Shown in pieces: positions 62,845 to 64,000 of a DNA stretch of 64,000 nucleotides; within the stretch, counting starts at the first letter, position 1; each line of letters starts with the position of its first letter. This DNA comes from CAZSAK01 sp964605155 (GTDB lineage: Bacteria > Pseudomonadota > Gammaproteobacteria > SZUA-140). The stretch spans positions 30,188 through 94,187 of the forward strand of contig CAZSAK010000007.1 of assembly GCA_964605155.1 (NCBI GenBank), read 5' to 3'. The notes under the pieces are model-generated. The model did no database searches and was not told the origin of the DNA. It saw nothing but the letters and a program-made list of their open reading frames with translations. The position numbers were made by a program, and so were the translations under genes.

Positions 62845-63297
62845 TTATAACGAAAATGACTCCAGCTCGGCCGTCAGCGGAAGCTCTTCATCTTCGGTGG
62901 CAAGCCACTTGTCGCGACGTTCATTCCAGGTCTGCTCATCCCATAATTCAAATTTATTACCCTGGCCGATCAGGACTACGCGTTTATCAAGCGCGGCGAA
63001 ATCACGCAATGGCGGGGGTAACAGGATCCTGTTCTGGCCATCCAATTCACATTCCGTGGCATGGCCGATCAGCAACCTTTGCAAAAGTCGTGTCTGTTTA
63101 TCAAGATTTGGCAGATGTACCAGTTTACGCTCGATCTCTTCCCATTCAGGCAGGGGGTAAATCAACAGGCAATGATCGCGATCGACAGTAATGACAAGCT
63201 GGCCGTTGCAATGCACCTTGAGACGCTCCCGATATTTGGTCGGCATTGCCATACGACCCTTGGCATCCAGATTGAGTGCATTGACTCCCCGAAACAC
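62845..63297 (-). CDS. mraZ: Transcriptional regulator MraZ
   Basis: A 150-residue AbrB-like DNA-binding protein, the autoregulator of the dcw cluster, also nucleoid-associated. It has two swapped-hairpin repeats: FRGVNALNLDAKGRMAMPTKYRE (about residues 2-24) and a second containing CELDGQNRILLPPPLRDFA (about 82-100), with the DxxGR-type motifs. The GTG at 63297 has AAGGGGG five bases upstream and yields the usual VFRG start. A GTG at 63324 would place the MraZ operator inside the coding region and is less likely. Confidence 0.95.
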   Translation of the reverse strand: MFRGVNALNLDAKGRMAMPTKYRERLKVHCNGQLVITVDRDHCLLIYPLPEWEEIERKLVHLPNLDKQTRLLQRLLIGHATECELDGQNRILLPPPLRDFAALDKRVVLIGQGNKFELWDEQTWNERRDKWLATEDEELPLTAELESFSL

Positions 63298-63318
63298 GGT
63301 GACCCCCTTGACAGCAAA

Positions 63319-63343
63319 TACCACTATTTACCACTTTTTCCCA
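63319..63343 (-). promoter_or_regulatory. MraZ operator: three direct boxes at 10-bp period
   Basis: On the mraZ sense strand, TGGGA (63339-63343), TGGTA (63329-63333) and TGGTA (63319-63323) repeat with exactly 10-bp spacing. They lie just downstream of the -10 box. This matches the TGGG-N5 boxes that MraZ binds for autorepression in E. coli, and fits the ring-shaped MraZ touching one face of the DNA. Confidence 0.82.
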
Positions 63344-63352
63344 CCTGGTGAC

Positions 63353-63380
63353 ACTATATACGTCCTGATACACCTGTCAA
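63353..63380 (-). promoter_or_regulatory. Sigma-70 promoter of the dcw cluster (PmraZ)
   Basis: On the reverse strand a perfect TTGACA (63375-63380) and TATAGT (63353-63358, 5 of 6) are separated by 16 bp. Initiation near 63346 places the MraZ boxes in the early transcribed region. This is the best promoter in the window and is expected to drive the long mraZ-to-ftsA transcript. Confidence 0.85.
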
Positions 63381-63689
63381 GAAAAAAATGGTCATCGACC
63401 ATGGTATTTCTTCCTTTCCCCACAGGGACTTAGCGTGAGGCCGTGGATGCTAAGTGAAGAGCGCCAAGGATAATAAAATCCTTAAAAATAAACAAATCAG
63501 AGGGTTGATATTGAATACTTGAGTAGAAGGTTAATTTTTACTGGATGGCATGACCGGCAATGACGATTTGTTCGTCCTTAAAACACTCTCTAGTCACCTG
63601 ATGACTACACCTACCACACAACGAGGGGCTGATTACATGGGCACTTGAGCAACCGAATGGATGCTACCCATACTGGATAATTAAAGAAG
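63381..63689. other. Non-coding region between PmraZ and rnpB
   Basis: 309 bp with no credible gene. It contains ATGGTC-ATC-GACCAT (63388-63402) directly upstream of the mraZ -35 box, AAGGAT/ATCCTT (63466-63471, 63478-63483), and TAGTCA/TGACTA (63591-63596, 63602-63607). The last is followed on the rnpB sense strand by a TTTT run, a possible weak rnpB terminator. Confidence 0.45.
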
Positions 63690-64000
63690 GGAGCCGGCCG
63701 ATAAGCCGGGTTCTGTCGAGAACAGCCATTCATCTGGGATGCATGTCACCATGCACCTCATGCGACCTACCCGGGAACAGTACGGGCCGTACTATTGTTC
63801 CCCTATTTGGTCTTGCTCCGGGTGGGGTTTACCTTGCCACTGATGTTACCATCAGCGCGGTGCGCTCTTACCGCACCTTTTCACCCTTACCCGACCACTA
63901 ACTTCAGTCAGCGACTGTAATCTCATGACGACATTTGCTCTCGCAAACCGGCTGATTACCGCCAGGTCTTCCATGATTCAGTGGTCGGGCGGTATATTTT
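63690..64000 (-). ncRNA. rnpB: RNase P RNA (class A), 3' part, cut by the window end
   Basis: The reverse strand contains the universal RNase P RNA blocks in order: ACCGCC, GGUAAGGGUGAAAAGGUG, GGUAAGAGCGCACCG, GGCAAGGUAAACCCCACCCG, GAGCAAGACCAAAUAGG, GACAGAACCCGGCUUAUCGG. The 5' catalytic portion lies beyond 64000. It is the ribozyme subunit that matures tRNA 5' ends. The P12 arm (63892-63987, stem CGACCACU/AGUGGUCG) is about 96 nt, far longer than in E. coli. Position upstream of mraZ is conserved with Pseudomonas. The exact 3' end is estimated. Confidence 0.95.

Overview
The window is about 64 kb of chromosome from a gammaproteobacterium. Gene content and order match the Pseudomonas/Chromatiales-type arrangement: rppH-ptsP; pilT beside yggS-proC-yggT-yggU; metX-metW; coaBC-dut-algC-argB with pyrE; radC-rpmB-rpmG; argJ-secA-M23 peptidase-dciA-lpxC; a complete dcw cluster from ftsZ to mraZ; and rnpB beyond it. 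The species cannot be named from the sequence. The metX/metW pair, a TSUP (TauE/SafE-like) anion exporter and a membrane-anchored AlgC fit an environmental, possibly sulfur-metabolising lineage, but that is inference.

Layout. 1-3.3 kb: start of ptsP, rppH, a HAD-IB phosphatase and a BtuC/BtuD-type ABC importer. 3.5-7.1 kb: pilT divergent from yggS-proC-yggT-yggU. 7.3-11.3 kb: a dynamin-like GTPase, then metX-metW. 11.3-12.1 kb: xthA. 12.3-19.5 kb, accessory: a MerR regulator, a ParA ATPase fused to a glycogen-binding-type CBM48 domain, a MinD/FlhG-like protein lacking a P-loop, an unknown protein, and a 1228-residue PilZ-DUF1631-like-GGDEF(degenerate)-EAL protein. 19.6-28.1 kb, accessory: a CBS-pair protein, an AT-rich lipoprotein and a 2442-residue exported NHL/RHS protein. 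28.4-37.1 kb: housekeeping genes. 37.2-39.8 kb: desaturase and argJ. 39.9-45 kb: secA, an M23 peptidase, dciA and lpxC. 45.2-63.3 kb: the dcw cluster, read leftwards from mraZ. 63.7-64 kb: the 3' part of RNase P RNA.

The dcw genes run mraZ-rsmH-ftsL-ftsI-murE-murF-mraY-murD-ftsW-murG-murC-murB::ddl-ftsQ-ftsA-ftsZ and then lpxC. Most are joined by ATGA-type overlaps. Together they carry out cytoplasmic peptidoglycan precursor synthesis, lipid I/II formation, septal transpeptidation and Z-ring assembly. Unusual points are an in-frame murB-ddl fusion and a 21-codon ORF lying exactly between murE and murF and overlapping both. A textbook MraZ operator (three boxes at 10-bp period) sits between a consensus promoter and the mraZ GTG start.

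The best candidate for an undescribed system is the 12.3-19.5 kb block. The ParA-CBM48 fusion keeps its deviant Walker motifs and the aromatic residues expected of a glycan-binding CBM48, and it is followed at once by a P-loop-less ParA-like partner. A ParA-type positioning system for a polysaccharide cargo such as glycogen is a testable hypothesis. The second candidate is the exported RHS protein with a roughly 102-residue C-terminal tip followed 20 bp later by a low-GC lipoprotein, laid out like a toxin and immunity pair.
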